Shown: positions 45,921 to 59,039, numbered from the stretch's first letter. The stretch: 64,000 nucleotides of DNA from Dysidea avara (GCF_963678975.1 NC_089280.1:35624508-35688507), one strand, 5' to 3'. Translations and numbers: made by a program. Notes: a model not told the origin generated them from the letters alone.

Positions 45921-48439
45921 GTGGGGACTATTCTACGGAACGGAACGGAACGGAACGGAACGGAATGATGGACTAAACCACGGAACGGAACGCTTTCTCA
46001 AACTAAAGCTTGCAACTTACCATTGCTGAAACTTCCCTTATAAGTTAGCAGTGGCATCTCCAGTGGGTGGTTAAACATAAGATAAAAAGAATTAACGGAT
46101 CGATTGTGGGTTTTTGTTGGTTGTCATTAGTAACGAAGTATTATTGTGGGATGAGCTGTATCAGTGATGTTCATCCATACGGAAGGGAACTTTATGTGAG
46201 CTGTTTTTCTTATTTAGACTTTACAAAACAGTCTGGGCCGGTCTTTCAAGTCATAAGTCAGTGTATAAATAAAGCAAGCAGGAAGATACTGGTAACAGGA
46301 AAGAGCCAGCTGAATTAAAACTTGAAGAATTTTGTGCAGTGTGTGAGGAGCAAATATTTTGGCAGACCGCAAGGAGGGTATATTCTGCAAACATCACTGA
46401 AGTGTATGCATGGAGTTAATTATATATTAACAGCTGGTGCAGTGGACTAATGCCGTATTCAATAGTGAGCTGATTTTATCTGTTGCACAATTCAAGGATG
46501 TGTCTGACTGCTAGCCTTGAATCAGGCTAAATGTCAAAACTCCAAGATCAGCCAAATCTCTATTATAAGCCGCATGTGAAACCATGCCCGTAGCCACCAG
46601 GTAAACGTGATTTGGACCAGGATGTGTGTGTAATTTCAATGTATCAAGTCAGACCTGAAATGGAACACTTACATTAATTACATACCACCTAAGAATCCTA
46701 GGATTTCTTAAGTGTAACATTTCACATGCTTCACTTCAAACAAAACAGGTTAAATTTGTTCATCTATTTTCAAGTGATTCCCAGTCCAGCTGGTCCATGA
46801 AATTACAATGGGATCACATGTATTTGTTACAGTGCGGGCTGTCCTGTGTTGGATCTACTCTAGAGTTGAGATTTCAAGGTAGACTCACTGCCAATTTACT
46901 GACACTAGTACTGTTGTAGCATGTTTAAGTGGAGGACAAATGAAATAGTAATGCTAGATTATTTATGTATACAAATTTTTCATAATGAAATTGATATCCC
47001 ATTTTAATTTGTACTTCCACTTTGCAACATATTCAAGAGCAAGAAGCTACCACACTTAATCTCCAACCACTGTCATTAATTAACCAAGATCTCACTAGTC
47101 TGTAATTCACCTTACTGTAGTGATTTTATTGATTCAACTGTATGCTTTCTTCATTTCCTTTGAAGTTGTACCAAGAGTTCATAATAAGGTGGGGAGAGTC
47201 TAACTTGAATGCATTCACCAAACACCCTGCTTAAAGTAACACCTCGGCCTTATTTCAGAACAAAGGCTTTACCTTCTTCAGCAACTCTAATCAACAGTTT
47301 TCTATCCCCCAGTAAAGGTGTTGATTTGATGAAAGGTGGACTTTACACAGGGTGTTTGTACAGGCCATACTGAGAGTTAGACACTCTCCCCCATACAAAT
47401 CAGTATTACGAACTCTTGGTTGTACAGTATAGGTAAACAAAGATAAGTTTCTCTCCCATCTTATTCTAGGATTTCTATTGACAAGGAAAATTCAATTATT
47501 TGTATACAGGCTCAAAATTGAGAAAATATAAAGAAAGTGAATTAATATTATACAGTCAGTTTGCTTTTGGATATTTAATGTCTCCAACCACAACAAAAAT
47601 TCGATGAATCCATGCATCTCACCACTGGTTGTCTGAACATTCTGAAAGTGATACCTCACTCAATCAACCATATATTCTGTTTATTAGACTGAATAGTCAT
47701 GATTACCTAAACAATCACTTAATTAATGTTTTATAATTATCCTATTCCATTTTCCTGGAGGTTCCACTGATAAAATGCAATTTCAGCAATGATAGCAGCT
47801 AGCCAAGCTGCAAGTTGATTCAGAAAGCACTCCATTCTGTAAAATAGACCCCATCCAGAATTCAACTCAGTACTCAGGCTGAGATATCTGACAATAGTCC
47901 ACTACTCTGTTAATGAATCATTGATGTTCACACAATATAGCCTCCTTGAGGTATCTGAATGTTTGCTCCTCACACACTGCACAAAATTCCTTTAGATTCT
48001 ACTTAGACTGAGTTGATTCAGCTTGTCACCATACTTGTTTCCTTTGTAGTGTAGCTATACACATACTGATTTATGCCGATTAGAAAGGCTGGGCCTCAGA
48101 CTGTACATTCTAAAGTCAAGTAAGTAAAAATAACTCACATACTAGTAAAAAAAAAGTCATGCATTAAGTTCCCTACTTGATATATCCGAAGATGAAATCA
48201 CTGAGTCAGCTATTCCCACAATTAGTACTTCGTTACTAATGACAACCAACAAGAACCCACAATCGATCCTTAAATTCGTTTTATCTTTCTTGGGGTACGT
48301 TTGATTACCTGCTGGAAGTGCCACTGATAACTTGTACAGCAATGGTAAGCTGCAAGCTTCAATCTGAGAAAGCATTCCGTTCCGCAGTTTAGTCCATCAT
48401 TCCGTTCCGTTCCGTTCCGTTCCGTAGAATAGTCCCCAC
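45921..48439. mobile_element. Mutator-like non-autonomous element, long inverted ends
   Basis: GTGGGGACTATTCTACGG begins long terminal inverted repeats (about 290 bases clearly paired, with further pairing inward, e.g. CAGTGTGTGAGGAGCAAA at about 46340 with its complement near 47970). Each end carries five CGGAA units. CCCCACTTTGG flanks both sides (45910-45920, 48440-48450), an 11-base duplication. Long ends plus 9-11 base duplications are typical of MULEs. No transposase frame is seen; an open frame at 46067-46318 lies within the left repeat and is not supported. The inner part 47168-47435 folds on itself again (ACCAAGAGTTC / GAACTCTTGGT). Confidence 0.8.
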
Positions 48440-48480
48440 CCCCACTTTGGTGTATACAAATACAAAAAGAAGTGATATCT

Positions 48481-49122
48481 AATCCAAACAGCTAAGCTGT
48501 AAAGAAAGGGTGCAGCCCCCAAAAAGGCCATGGTGAAACAAGGTTGAAATCCAAGGTGGTGGCTAATAAATGGTTAGGTTAATGGGTAAAAATTTTAATA
48601 ACGACAATTCAGGTGAATTTGGTGCCACTTGGTCTTGGAACTAAATTCACCTGAATTGTTGTTATTAAAATTTTTTATCATTAAGGCCACTCCAAATAAA
48701 TTCTGTTTCCCGTCCTGGACTCAAGCATATTTGCATGCGGGCGGGCGGTCCATTTCCATTATTTCATTATAAGATTAGCAGCTTTTCAAGCCATTATTTG
48801 CCTGGCACAACCATAAAAAGTTGCATAAAAGCATGCTTAAGCTTTATGGCCTCCCTTTTTAAGTTGCAAAAATGACACAAGCGTGAAGTGTGGGCCAACT
48901 TGATAGCACTGCTGACATGTGAGCTGACACTGTTTCGAGATGGCTTTTACTGAGCCTGTCAGTATGCAAGAATAACCAGAAAATAATGGAAGAATACGGA
49001 ATAATGGAAGTTTTAGTCTAATAAAGAGCTGACAGTAACCAGATGCGGGCGGTGGACGGGAAACAGAGAATTTATTTGGAGTGGCCTAACCTACTATCAC
49101 AGCCATTTCTTGGCTGCCATCT
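48481..49122. repeat. Foldback palindrome, copy 4, interrupted by a Harbinger-like MITE
   Basis: AATCCAAACAGCTAAGCTG on the left to TTTCTTGGCTGCCATCTTT on the right. It is more diverged than copies 1-3. The right arm is interrupted at the TAA of ATTAACCTAC. Confidence 0.75.
48685..49086. mobile_element. PIF/Harbinger-like MITE, TAA target duplication
   Basis: GGCCACTCCAAATAAATT left and AATTTATTTGGAGTGGCC right, extended by TGTTTCCCGTCC / GGACGGGAAACA. TAA is duplicated at 48682-48684 and 49087-49089, and the uninterrupted ATTAACCTAC is present in the other palindrome copies. GG ends with 3-base TWA duplication are the PIF/Harbinger signature. Non-coding, 402 bases. Confidence 0.85.
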
Positions 49123-49969
49123 TTCCATCAGTGAAATTATTACCAAATTCAGCTAAATTTGCAAAACTTTCCTGTCCGGGCATGCCTCCAGACCCCTATA
49201 TGATAAAGAATGTGGATATGTTCTTTGCCCACTATACTGCTCGTCATATCAACTGGCTGCCTCATGCCTCATTTCTTAGCCCCATGCGCTATAGATGCCA
49301 GCACGCTCCGAGATCTGCCGCTGGGCACATGTGGCCATCTGACCCTCAACACCACCTTGTACACAACAGTTCTGGGATAATTTTGATGCACTGTTTGGTG
49401 ATGTAGAGCAACAAAAGCAAAAAGTAGTTTGCAGGGATAGAATATGCTGCAGGACCAGTTTACCATCAGCTCACCAACTTTTATAAAAGGGTTATTGTAT
49501 GAGGCTGGCAGCTTTGTGGGCATGGTTTTGTGGGCTTCTTGTATTTGTGGCTTTGTGGCCTTAGCTCTTGGTGATCATGAGAAGGGTAGCAGAACATGCT
49601 CTTGTAGGTGTGTGTTCTCATGATAGTCTGTGCAAACATAGAGATCAATTCCAAAGCAGTCACCTACACTGTGCTTGTGCATATCATGAAGTACTCTAAT
49701 AGAGCAATCATCAATGATAAGAGAGAACTTGTTTTGAGGGTAATTATATGTAAAAACTATAATGCTATATATGCTAACATGCAACCGTGAAAGATATGTA
49801 GCTAGCTAACAATCATTATTCTTAATTTTTGATTTTATTAATTAGCTACTTACTGTGTCCATCTTTTCTCTACTGCTATTTGGTTTGCTGGAAATTGTGG
49901 TCTGCCTGCTTTACTTAGAATCATCTGTAAATGGTCATGAGGCATATGTAGATTTGTTGAGGTTAAATA
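49123..49969. other. Region without a supported gene
   Basis: Overlapping frames on both strands at 49110-49523 have above-average GC but no domain or splice context that I recognise. One TACTCTAATAGAGCAATCA motif lies near 49692. Confidence 0.4.
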
Positions 49970-50269
49970 TAGGCCTGTGTCAAATATGCCAGAAAATTGA
50001 AAAGCATATTAGGCTGGAGTGCTATGCCAGCATAATGCTAGCATATTCATGAAATCAATACTCCCTAAAAGAGCAGTCAGTGGAAACTGCAATAGAGCAC
50101 TCCTTAGATTGATACTCTCTAATAGAGCAGTTATTTTAATACTCTAATAGAGCATTCACTGATTCAAATGTTCCAAGACAATTGTAAGAAATTTTGCTAC
50201 CCTAAGAGCATAATGGAAATTGCCGAAAGCATTTTGGGTTAAATCTTGAGCATATTTGACTCAGTCCTA
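49970..50269. mobile_element. MITE with TAGGCCTGTGTCAAATATGC end, copy 1
   Basis: TAGGCCTGTGTCAAATATGC at the left pairs with GCATATTTGACTCAGTCCTA at the right. The interior carries three CTCTAATAGAG-type motifs (50068-50155). No target duplication is visible. It is related to 51091-51457. Confidence 0.6.
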
Positions 50270-50512
50270 GTGCATGTCCCACAGAGATCTTTAGCTCTGC
50301 ATATCAGGCAATGGGCTAATACCTAATGTCACTATTTCTTGATTTGCTGTGTACATCATTCATACAGTTTTTGGATGATCTACTACACGTGATATTGCCT
50401 AACCATTGTAAACAACAAAGTTATGACTACCACTGGCAGAATCATGTCTTGCCTGATATAATTATATATATATACACAATAATTTATTTATATCAAAAAC
50501 ATTATATGATAC

Positions 50513-51000
50513 CAGGGGTGGAACCAGGGTTTGGCAAGGGGGGGGGGGGGGAGATATATGGGGCAGGGGACAGCCCCCCAGAAGCTAAAGCTATTTTATG
50601 CATTTCAGGACCAAAAATTTAGATGTAGAGTGAAATATCTAAATGATACTGCTTTCTAAGTGAAGTACATTGGGTCAAGAGTTGTATAGGATATGTCATG
50701 AGTAGTTCAGCTACTGTAGTTATAAATAACTATTATTATTGGCCTATTAAGGAATGGCACACACAAGACCATGTACATTTCATTTGCAAAAGTATCCTTA
50801 ACAGGCTAAGTGTGCTCATCCATAGAATACTGTTGCAGCAGATGCTAGCCTTGTCATAAGGAGAATGATTCGCAATAGTGCTATACCGGTATGTGGTGAC
50901 TGTTCTATTAGAGTATTAGACTGACTGCTCTATTAGAGTATCTCGATCTCGTTCTTTTTTTTTTTGGAGGGGGGGGGGGGGGGGGTGGGATCTGCCACTG
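50513..51000. mobile_element. MITE of the 5-base-target family, copy 5
   Basis: CAGGGGTGGAACCAGGG left, GGGATCTGCCACTG right, with GATAC at 50508-50512 and 51001-51005. Long G tracts lie inside both ends. Paired motifs GACTGTTCTATTAGAGTATT and GACTGCTCTATTAGAGTATC are at 50899-50942. Confidence 0.88.
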
Positions 51001-51090
51001 GATACATATGGATATTAACAACAATTCCATCAACTGGTCATAATGCAAGCACAGATATTAGGGCAGCTATGTGCCTCTAATTTAGTTTAA

Positions 51091-51457
51091 TAGGTCTGTG
51101 TCAAATATGCCAGCAAAAAGCATAATATGTTACAGTGCTATGACAGGATAATGCTAGCATAATAGCTAGGTGGATATTTCAGCTTAATTTCATGAAAAAG
51201 ATTGATACTCTCTACTAGAGCAGACTACAGTAGAGCACTCAAATACACGATACTCTCTAATAGAGCAGTCACTTTGTAGTGAAATATTCTAATAGAGCAT
51301 TCAATGATTAAACTGATTCAAGATCATTGTAAGAAATGTTGCTAATCTACGAGCATAATACAAGCATTATGGCAACACTGAAGAGCATAATAGGTGAGAA
51401 TTTTGGGAAATTCCTGAGAGCATTATAGGTAAAATTTTGAGCATATTTGACTCAGGG
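51091..51457. mobile_element. MITE with TAGGTCTGTGTCAAATATGC end, copy 2
   Basis: Same family as 49970-50269. The right end GCATATTTGACTCAGGGC is less complete. It contains GATACTCTCTAATAGAGCAG and related motifs (51208-51300). Confidence 0.55.
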
Positions 51458-51711
51458 CAGGGAATATATGTATACATGTAATAGTTATACCACAAGTACG
51501 AGTGCTTTACCTGATATACACATGAGCATGAGGATTAGCCTGAGTGCAAGTGCATAAGCATGAGTGTCCCTGGTATAACTAATATGTGCCACATGGGTTA
51601 ATCATTTTGAGCCAGTGCAATATGTGATATATGCACTGGCTTTCCTCTGATCTGAGGTGTGAAGGTGGTACATATAATATTGTAATACTTCTGCCAGATG
51701 CAAACCTAGCT

Positions 51712-51742
51712 ACACACACACACACACACACATGCATACACT

Positions 51743-51825
<83 letters not shown>

Positions 51826-51826
51826 C
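51712..51826. repeat. (CA)n microsatellite with interruptions
   Basis: About 57 CA units broken by ATGCATACACT and two CG changes. The frames through it are not genes. Confidence 0.95.
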
Positions 51827-52676
51827 TTGTCACCTTATTGGCCTGTCAATTGACAACAACAGGGTCATGAAACTGGACTTAACTTAAACAGTGTCAGGTA
51901 AAGTCACTGTTGCAGTGGAAATGGCTGCCACACCCACTCTGCCTGTTTTGGTGGAGGAGGTTGATCAGCATAGTAGTATATAGCTACTTGTTATGCCAAG
52001 TTAAGTCATCTGAAAGTCCTCCCACAGCTGCAGGTAAAAGAGCTAACAACCACACTGACAGTAGGACCTCTAGCAACAACTATCAAGATAGTTTGGCACA
52101 CCTTGAGCGGTCCTGGTCTACATCATACCAATTGCATTTGAATATCCCTCAAAACTATGTATCTCCTTTGCAACCTGGATCTATGAAACGTCCTAGTAGT
52201 TACAAGTTCTCCAAACAACACCTGCTTGGATAAATGGTCATCCACCCACTCATCCTCACCATAAGTCCCAACCAGTACAGACGACACTGCACCTACCCTA
52301 ACATCATCCCCATTAGACATCCCAATTTCCACCACCAGCAATAATGCAGACCTTAGCAAGTTCATCAAATGAATACAGGAACTTCTTATACCCACACCAG
52401 ACACCTCACAACACACACTATTTATTTATGTACTCACTCTTCAGTTTTGTTACTAATAAGTCAACTACACATATAAAATATTATCACATACTATTCATGA
52501 AGAATTTATGAATAAGTATTTTAATTTTGTCCACTATGATTTCCTTCAATACAATAAACAAAGCAGTTAACTGAATAACTAATACAATAACCAAGAAGTA
52601 ACTGTTGTATGTGCAGAAAGGCTTCCAGCTGTTGTGGCTCCATTAGCCATAGTGACAAAATTTAAATGCACTAAAA
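51827..52676. other. Region without a supported gene
   Basis: Frames at 51910-52233 (plus) and 52123-52416 (minus) overlap and show no known domain. The plus frame is Ser/Gln-rich and could be a decayed coding fragment. Confidence 0.35.
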
Positions 52677-52940
52677 CAGTGACGATTCAAGACCTGACCT
52701 ATGGGGAGAGGCCAAGTAGGGAACAGTTTAACTTTGTTGTTTGGCTGTAGTATAAAGTAGAATTTCAGGGGGGTCGCTGCAGGATTTTTGCAATTTAAAG
52801 GCTTAAAAACAGCCTAAAATTGAAGCTAAAAACATGCATGAAAAATGAAAATGTCAGTCTATACCAAAACGTTTCCCCAAGATTTAAAAAAAGTTATATT
52901 TCAGCAGGGGGACCATGGCCCCCCTTTAGAATCGCCTATG
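52677..52940. mobile_element. hAT-like CAGTGACGATTC MITE, copy 3
   Basis: CAGTGACGATTCAAGACC left, TTAGAATCGCCTATG right, with a perfect 8-base duplication CACTAAAA (52669-52676, 52941-52948). An independent insertion of the family at 12652 and 38422. Confidence 0.88.
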
Positions 52941-53043
52941 CACTAAAATATGGGCTTGAATCTAGTTATAGTGACTTCAGTTCAGGTAACTGGAATTATG
53001 TTTCCAACCCTTGTAGGAGATAAAGGAGTTATTTTGACACATG

Positions 53044-53150
53044 TAGCATGTTTGGGTATCACAACCCTGAGATGTGTTTGGGTATCACAACCCTGAGATG
53101 TGTTTGGGTATCACAACCCTGAGATGTGTTTGAGTATCACAACTCTGAGT
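53044..53150. repeat. 26-base tandem array, four units
   Basis: TGTTTGGGTATCACAACCCT followed by GAGATG, repeated four times with small changes in the last unit. Confidence 0.85.
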
Positions 53151-55640
53151 GAGATCAGCTGCAATGTGAGACTGTAGACTGAAATTATCCTGACACATAC
53201 TTCACGATGAGTACTAAACATTGCCAGGTTACTAACTAAGTCAGTGAACTGCATGTAACACATTAGCCAACAACCACATCATTTATATAGGTGTTGTGTA
53301 CATAGTTACTACTACTACTATAGTATGTTCACATTGAGCTGGATCCTGAAAAACAGCTAAAAATTAAAAGTGGATTTTTTCTCAACAGAGTTAACATTTC
53401 AGCCAACCAGATGATTATTGGTAACAGCAAAGGTGTCAACAACAGACATGTACGGTTTGGTTCCATTACAAGTTCGGGAAAGGGCTGTAATGGACACTGT
53501 ACTTATATGGCTTCCCCATAGGAAATGTATTGTGAAAATTTTGATTGACCATAAATATTATGTCAAACATTTGAACAAAAAGATTTCAAAATATATTTAG
53601 TGGATCAAGCAGTACTACAAATGAGCCAAATTTCAAGATCATGTGTAATTGCATCCATGAGTTATTAAATGTTTTTGAGGATTCAGCTCAACGTGAACAT
53701 ACTATAACAGTTTGCACTATCTGTGTTGTGCATCCAAAATGTATTTTGGCTGGACATTTAATATTTCTTTCAAGCATCCTGACCTTGAGACCAATGACTA
53801 AATGAGGGCAGTGTTTAATACAAGACCAACATTGATGTATTACCCACTGCATACTTCTATGTTGTATCCTCATTGATAGCTCAACACATTATATAGAGTT
53901 TTGATTGAATGCCATAGGATGTTTGTATTTATTGCACTGCACAGATTGATTAAAAGAAAAATGGCTTTCACTAAATCAGTTGAAACCTGACACATTTATT
54001 CAAAACCAAGAATTTGTTTGTCTCTATCACCAGTAACTAAACAGGATCAGATATATGGGACAGGCCATAATTTGAGACAGTACATTAACTGCTGCTTTTT
54101 AACTTACCCGAATACAAGACTAAGTATAATTTATATAGTAGCTTCATTAATTTACATTAAAGTTATTTAAAAGAGGACATTGTTTGTGGAGTATATAGAA
54201 TATCTGGTGGGAAAGGATCTGGGGGACACAATCCGCCAGATAATGTAAATAAATTAGAATTGTTCCATACCAAATTTCGCATATGGTACATACCATAATA
54301 TTATGCTAATACACATATGGTACAACCATATGCTTAGGGTACAAAATATGCATACAGAATTAATGTCTGGTTGAAAACCACTTTGGAATTTCTTTTTGGT
54401 TAAATATACAGTGGGAATTGTCAGTTTTAACTACAAGCTTGGTGTTTAGGTTAGAATGCTTCCACTTAAGAATTGATTTTTTTATGGTTAAGTACATTAA
54501 AAAAAGTACATTTTAAACAATTGATATGGCAAATGTTTGGCAAAATTTATAGCACAATGGTGACATAGCCGTTCACAGGTTAAGAAGAAGAGGGTTTGTT
54601 TCCAGCTCATACACTAGTCTTCTTTACTTATTTGTTTTGGATAATAGTTGACTGTTCTATTAGAGTATTTTAATTTTTAGCTTTAATTTAAACTTTTCAT
54701 ACTCAATTTGGCCACTTATCGACTCTTAGAAGAGGTTGGTCTTCCCCTCACGTTTTCAATCTGTAGCTTCCACTAGCTTCCCATAGTTGAGTAAATATTG
54801 AGGGAGGCGCTTCACCATCCCAAGTACATCCTAAATTGGACCAAATCTACCCTAGTAGTCAAATCAGTGATACACTTTTAAGAAGGGTCACTGGCAATAC
54901 TAAATAAGTCCATTTAGCAAGCTGCATAAGTAAAGTGAATTCACATATTGGTATATAAGTATGTATAGATTTTTCCACTATCGCACAGTCCTATTTAATT
55001 CCCTTTGCAACTTCAAATATAAAATATTTGCAATTGGTACTTCAAATATATTCATACTATGCAATTCCTTGTAGCACCATTGAGCAGTGTACACACTCAA
55101 CCAGCATTTGATATGAGAACTGTACTTTACAAATCTAAGAACTACATATATTGAGTTTATTAACAAGTTGGTATCTTATCAACTGGACAATATTACTGTA
55201 TTCATTGGTTCTTGTGGTAAAGTAAGAGCATTTATGAATAATTTACAGAGTAGCAATGACATTTCCATGGCATGGTTATTAGATTAGCCGCCACTTTTGC
55301 GTCTGATACATTTACACTGTTATTGCACACACAAATTGCAAACATCTTTTTTGAAAATTCATATGTTGGGGATAGTGTATGGCTTCTAGCTTTGCTGTAA
55401 CTTTAGCAGTGAAGAATTTAGTTGTGGGAAGCTGTTCAAGTTTTGGCGCCCACTTAGTTGGGCATGAAAATTCATGCTTTAAGGTGTTTTTGCTTGTTAA
55501 ACTTCTAAGTTTTCATTACACAAACTATCCTAGACATTGAAATAGTTTATGATATGTTTTTAGTTACTGTTAACTAGTTAGGCTTCTCTGTGGACTGTCA
55601 AATTTATCATAGTATTAGTAGCATTTCAAAGTGATTAGAC
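53151..55640. other. AT-rich DNA, nothing recognised
   Basis: Short frames only. One GACTGTTCTATTAGAGTATT motif at about 54651. No gene, element ends or long inverted repeat that I could establish. Confidence 0.4.
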
Positions 55641-55656
55641 TGCAGTGCAGATTAGT

Positions 55657-55812
<156 letters not shown>

Positions 55813-56889
55813 AGTGAATAGACTAGCAGCCCACAAAAACACATTAATTAATGTAATTCAGTGTGTGGCTGCACAGAAATGTTGTAGATTTCACTGGTTA
55901 ATGTGTGCCATGTTCTATTAGCTGTTCACTTTTGGGATCGGATTATAGACAACTTGGTATTTGTTCAAATGCTACTTTACACAGTTACATTACACACTAC
56001 ACTGTCGGTCATATACAATAGTGACTCGGATGCACTGGTAAGAGATTTTCCAATTAACTGATATTTAAAACTTCACATAATGGTCAACATTTTTGTAACA
56101 AACATACGTATATGAAGATTCCATTATAATAAAATAATAACAATGTAACTAGGTGTTCATTGTATGCATGTTGGAAAGCGACATATGCATGTATTGTGAC
56201 AGGCCAGCATGCACATCACATCATACGTATATTCCAGGTACATATAGGGAAGTGGTTTCTAAGTATTATCTCCTTTGAAATTATAGATTTCTAAATTTAC
56301 AGTTGTAACTAAACACCACAGCATGCAGTACAACTCAACAGTTTGTAATGATGTTAAAATGTAGGGGAGGTGTGTGTTAGATGGAAATGTATGTAGTGTG
56401 CTTTTAATAAAGTAGTTTTGTCATATGGTTAGCTGACTTGTATTTGGAGGTCCTCCTAAGATCTCTGAGTTGATGTAATATTTCAGGGAAGATCTGTTAT
56501 CATCTAGCTAGAAGGGACATGAAACCGTTTGAAAGTTTAAGAATGATATATCCATTTGTCCTTCAGATCACTCCTAATTGTATAGCTACTGTCTTATCTT
56601 CTTTGTACTTCACTATCTTTGTAATTCTGCATGTGTATCTGTAAAGCAATGAAAATAAATAAATTCAGCAGAGCAGTCAGATAAACTCTAATAGAACAGT
56701 CACCAATATGCTCCAATAGAGTAGTATACTCTTATAGAGTATTCATATAAATATCATGTATTATCAGATGTATTAAATGAGAAGGACACCTCATGGAAAT
56801 GACATAGAACTGAATTTCAGGAATTTAAAATTCTGATCAGAGAAAGCTATATTAGTCATTGCAACGTTATATATTATGTAATATTATTT
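55813..56889. other. AT-rich DNA, nothing recognised
   Basis: A cluster of CTCTAATAGA-type motifs lies at 56684-56745. No frame or element boundary that I can support. Confidence 0.35.
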
Positions 56890-57192
56890 ATGTGTTATCA
56901 GTCTGTTAATGCTATCCCACTAGGGACCTGTGAGAAGGCTAAAGTCTGTGAATACCCCCTCTTTCTGGAGCTTGTGGTCTTAGCTCATATCCGTAGTCTT
57001 CTTGGCACCAAAGAAAGTGACTTAGAGTTGCATCCATGCAACCACTACATTAGTGTGTTGGTGGCCAGACCGCTTTATCCTTTTAGAGTGATTGTTGGTG
57101 GAAACTCCCTCAAAAAGGAAAGAAAGCAATCTGGCGACACAACAACATGGAAACATTTGAATCCTACCACTTGGATGATTGAAAAGTCATAA
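56890..57192 (+). CDS. Hypothetical 100-codon frame
   Basis: An open frame with above-average coding-like composition and several CTTGGCACC-type GC-richer patches. No family recognised. Its first 60 bases (CACTAGGGACCTGTGAGAAG) occur again in inverted orientation at about 60930-60985, so at least that part is repeated DNA. It may be an exon. Confidence 0.2.
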   Translation: MCYQSVNAIPLGTCEKAKVCEYPLFLELVVLAHIRSLLGTKESDLELHPCNHYISVLVARPLYPFRVIVGGNSLKKERKQSGDTTTWKHLNPTTWMIEKS

Positions 57193-57790
57193 ATTCTTTG
57201 TATGTGTGTGCATGTATCAATAAGTTTTGTGTGTACACATACACTCCCTCCCCACACTTTGTAATGTTATGCCACATAGATACATACTCTTTTGAGGTTA
57301 GCACATGCAGTAAAATACGTTCCAAGTGGGCATTGTAAAATGTTTGATGTTAACATTTGAACCAAACAAAGGCATGTAGTCACTATACAGTTAGATGTAA
57401 CTACTCAAAATGGGCAGCTGGCACTATAACTATGCTATAGCAGTATAAGCTCACACTCATGTAGTTTTACATAGCCACATGACACATGATAAGTCTGTTT
57501 TTTTTTTACAATTCCAGACTGAAGGATGTTAGTTAGCTACATGAAAACTATTCCAAAGTCTGATGGTGCTTTGGAAAAAGAATGCTTAGCTAAATGAATT
57601 GATGCAAGTTTGTAGTTGCTCAAATCTCAATAGAGGGCCTTCGGCTTTTGTAACACTGTTAGGCTATAAGTATTCTTCATGCAGGGTTGATGTCCCATTT
57701 GCGAGTGCCATTTGTACAAATTTCAAAAAAGGTGTGACTCTGGTTATACATAGCTGTCAAATGAAACTTACATGTGTGAAGCGTTTAGTC

Positions 57791-57802
57791 TAATGCGCAT
57801 GC
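57791..57802. promoter_or_regulatory. NRF1-like palindromic site
   Basis: ATGCGCATGCGT in a patch richer in CpG than its surroundings (57785-57930). NRF1 sites (GCGCATGCGC) mark many animal promoters. It lies about 320 bases before the open frame at 58119. Confidence 0.35.
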
Positions 57803-58118
57803 GTATGAGTGAATAATAAAATATTCAAGCGGAAATGACACGACAACTTTTTTAGCTTCGAAGGCGACTGTTATTCGAACACACGCAGTGATTAATATTT
57901 CAACCTGTGTCATCCGTGTAAGTGTGTGTAATTTACATTAGACCTTAAAAGGTTTCAGGTCAAATTGTAAGCTTATAATTCAGTATATAGCAGGTCAGTA
58001 CAGGCCAATCTTGGCGGGGTGCTAGATACGTAGTTGATTAGGAAAGTCACAGTTCTGATTTATCCAGGGTAGCTACACGTCGTAAGGTAAGAAAATGCAT
58101 TGTAATGCGTGATAGTCT

Positions 58119-58346
58119 ATGTCATGTTATCATGTTGACTTGAGTCAGAGTGAAGCTATAGCTCAGTATATAGTCAGTGGTGACTCGGTCTGCATGGTCA
58201 AAGGCGTAGATATATTAAAGCTATCACAAGGGGACTCACCACATTCTCTTTTGTGCTCTCTTCATGTCAGGGGCGACCTCGTGATTATCACGCTGAGTAG
58301 CCTTATTCGTGCCGGCTGGTCAGTAGATCAGTATTCTGGGAACTGA
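58119..58346 (+). CDS. Hypothetical 75-codon frame downstream of the NRF1-like site
   Basis: A CpG-containing frame reading MSCYHVDLSQSEAIAQYIVS and ending DQYSGN. No domain recognised. Position after a promoter-like patch is the only support; it could be a first exon. Confidence 0.25.
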   Translation: MSCYHVDLSQSEAIAQYIVSGDSVCMVKGVDILKLSQGDSPHSLLCSLHVRGDLVIITLSSLIRAGWSVDQYSGN

Positions 58347-58633
58347 AAGCACCACATACAACTGAAGTTAGTCTAGCTAACAAACAGTCACATCTATGCA
58401 AACTGCGTATACATTGTTGGGACCCTTTCATTAGCTATGGGAGAATAAACGTCTTAATGATTAAGACAAAATATACATTACAAGCATACAGGGGCCTAGA
58501 CACAGGGGTACCATGTGCTGATGGATCAGTACAGGAGCCCTGGCAAGACTTACATTAACTAAAGGTAAATTAAATTACAATACACAAAAAAAACAAAAAA
58601 AAACTATATCTACATATATGTAATACTTAAAGT

Positions 58634-58951
58634 TTACCTAAGGTGGTCTAAAAGATCCCAGCCCGGGGAGGCTCTAGAATTAAAAATTCTGTAAGAACAG
58701 GACACAGCAATGCGAGCTGCCTGCTCAAACAAGGATCTTATGGTTTTCTTTGGCACTTCACAAGCAGTAGCCATTTGAGCAATTGTTTCTGGCAAAAAGT
58801 GGCCTAAACAACCAATTTCAATTGGAACAAGATTGACAGTTAACCCAGAAAGCTGGAGGTCATATTGCAAGGAGCTATATCGATCTTCCTTTCTAGCTCT
58901 AGCAGCAAGAAGATGTTGCTGGGTATTAGTTGGTACTGTCAATTCGAACAA
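58634..58951 (-). pseudogene. LINE C-terminal restriction-like endonuclease fragment
   Basis: 105 codons on the minus strand reading FELTVPTNTQQHLLAARARK, then EDRYSSLQYDL, VNLVPIEIGCLGHFLPETI and ASPGWDLLDHL-stop. The pattern ELTVP...RKxxRYxxL...(P/I)EVGCxG is typical of the C-terminal PD-(D/E)XK-type endonuclease end of some LINE proteins. The reverse transcriptase part would lie above 58951 on this strand and is absent. The downstream 70-200 bases may be its 3' untranslated end. Confidence 0.6.
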
Positions 58952-59039
58952 ACAAATGGAATAGCTGAAATGATGTCACATGTAGTCTTTAATTGCCAAG
59001 GGGTCTTTGCAGTGTTCAATTGCATGTTCATTATTGTTA

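Noticed and set aside
46067-46318. 83-codon frame in the Mutator-like element
   Set aside because: It lies inside the left terminal repeat, and its inverted partner at the right end is not open in the same way.
49110-49523. Overlapping frames on both strands as a gene
   Set aside because: The first part is the palindrome arm, and no domain, start context or splice sites support the remainder.
51579-51870. Open frames rich in Cys-Val or His-Thr
   Set aside because: They come from the (CA)n run, not from a gene.
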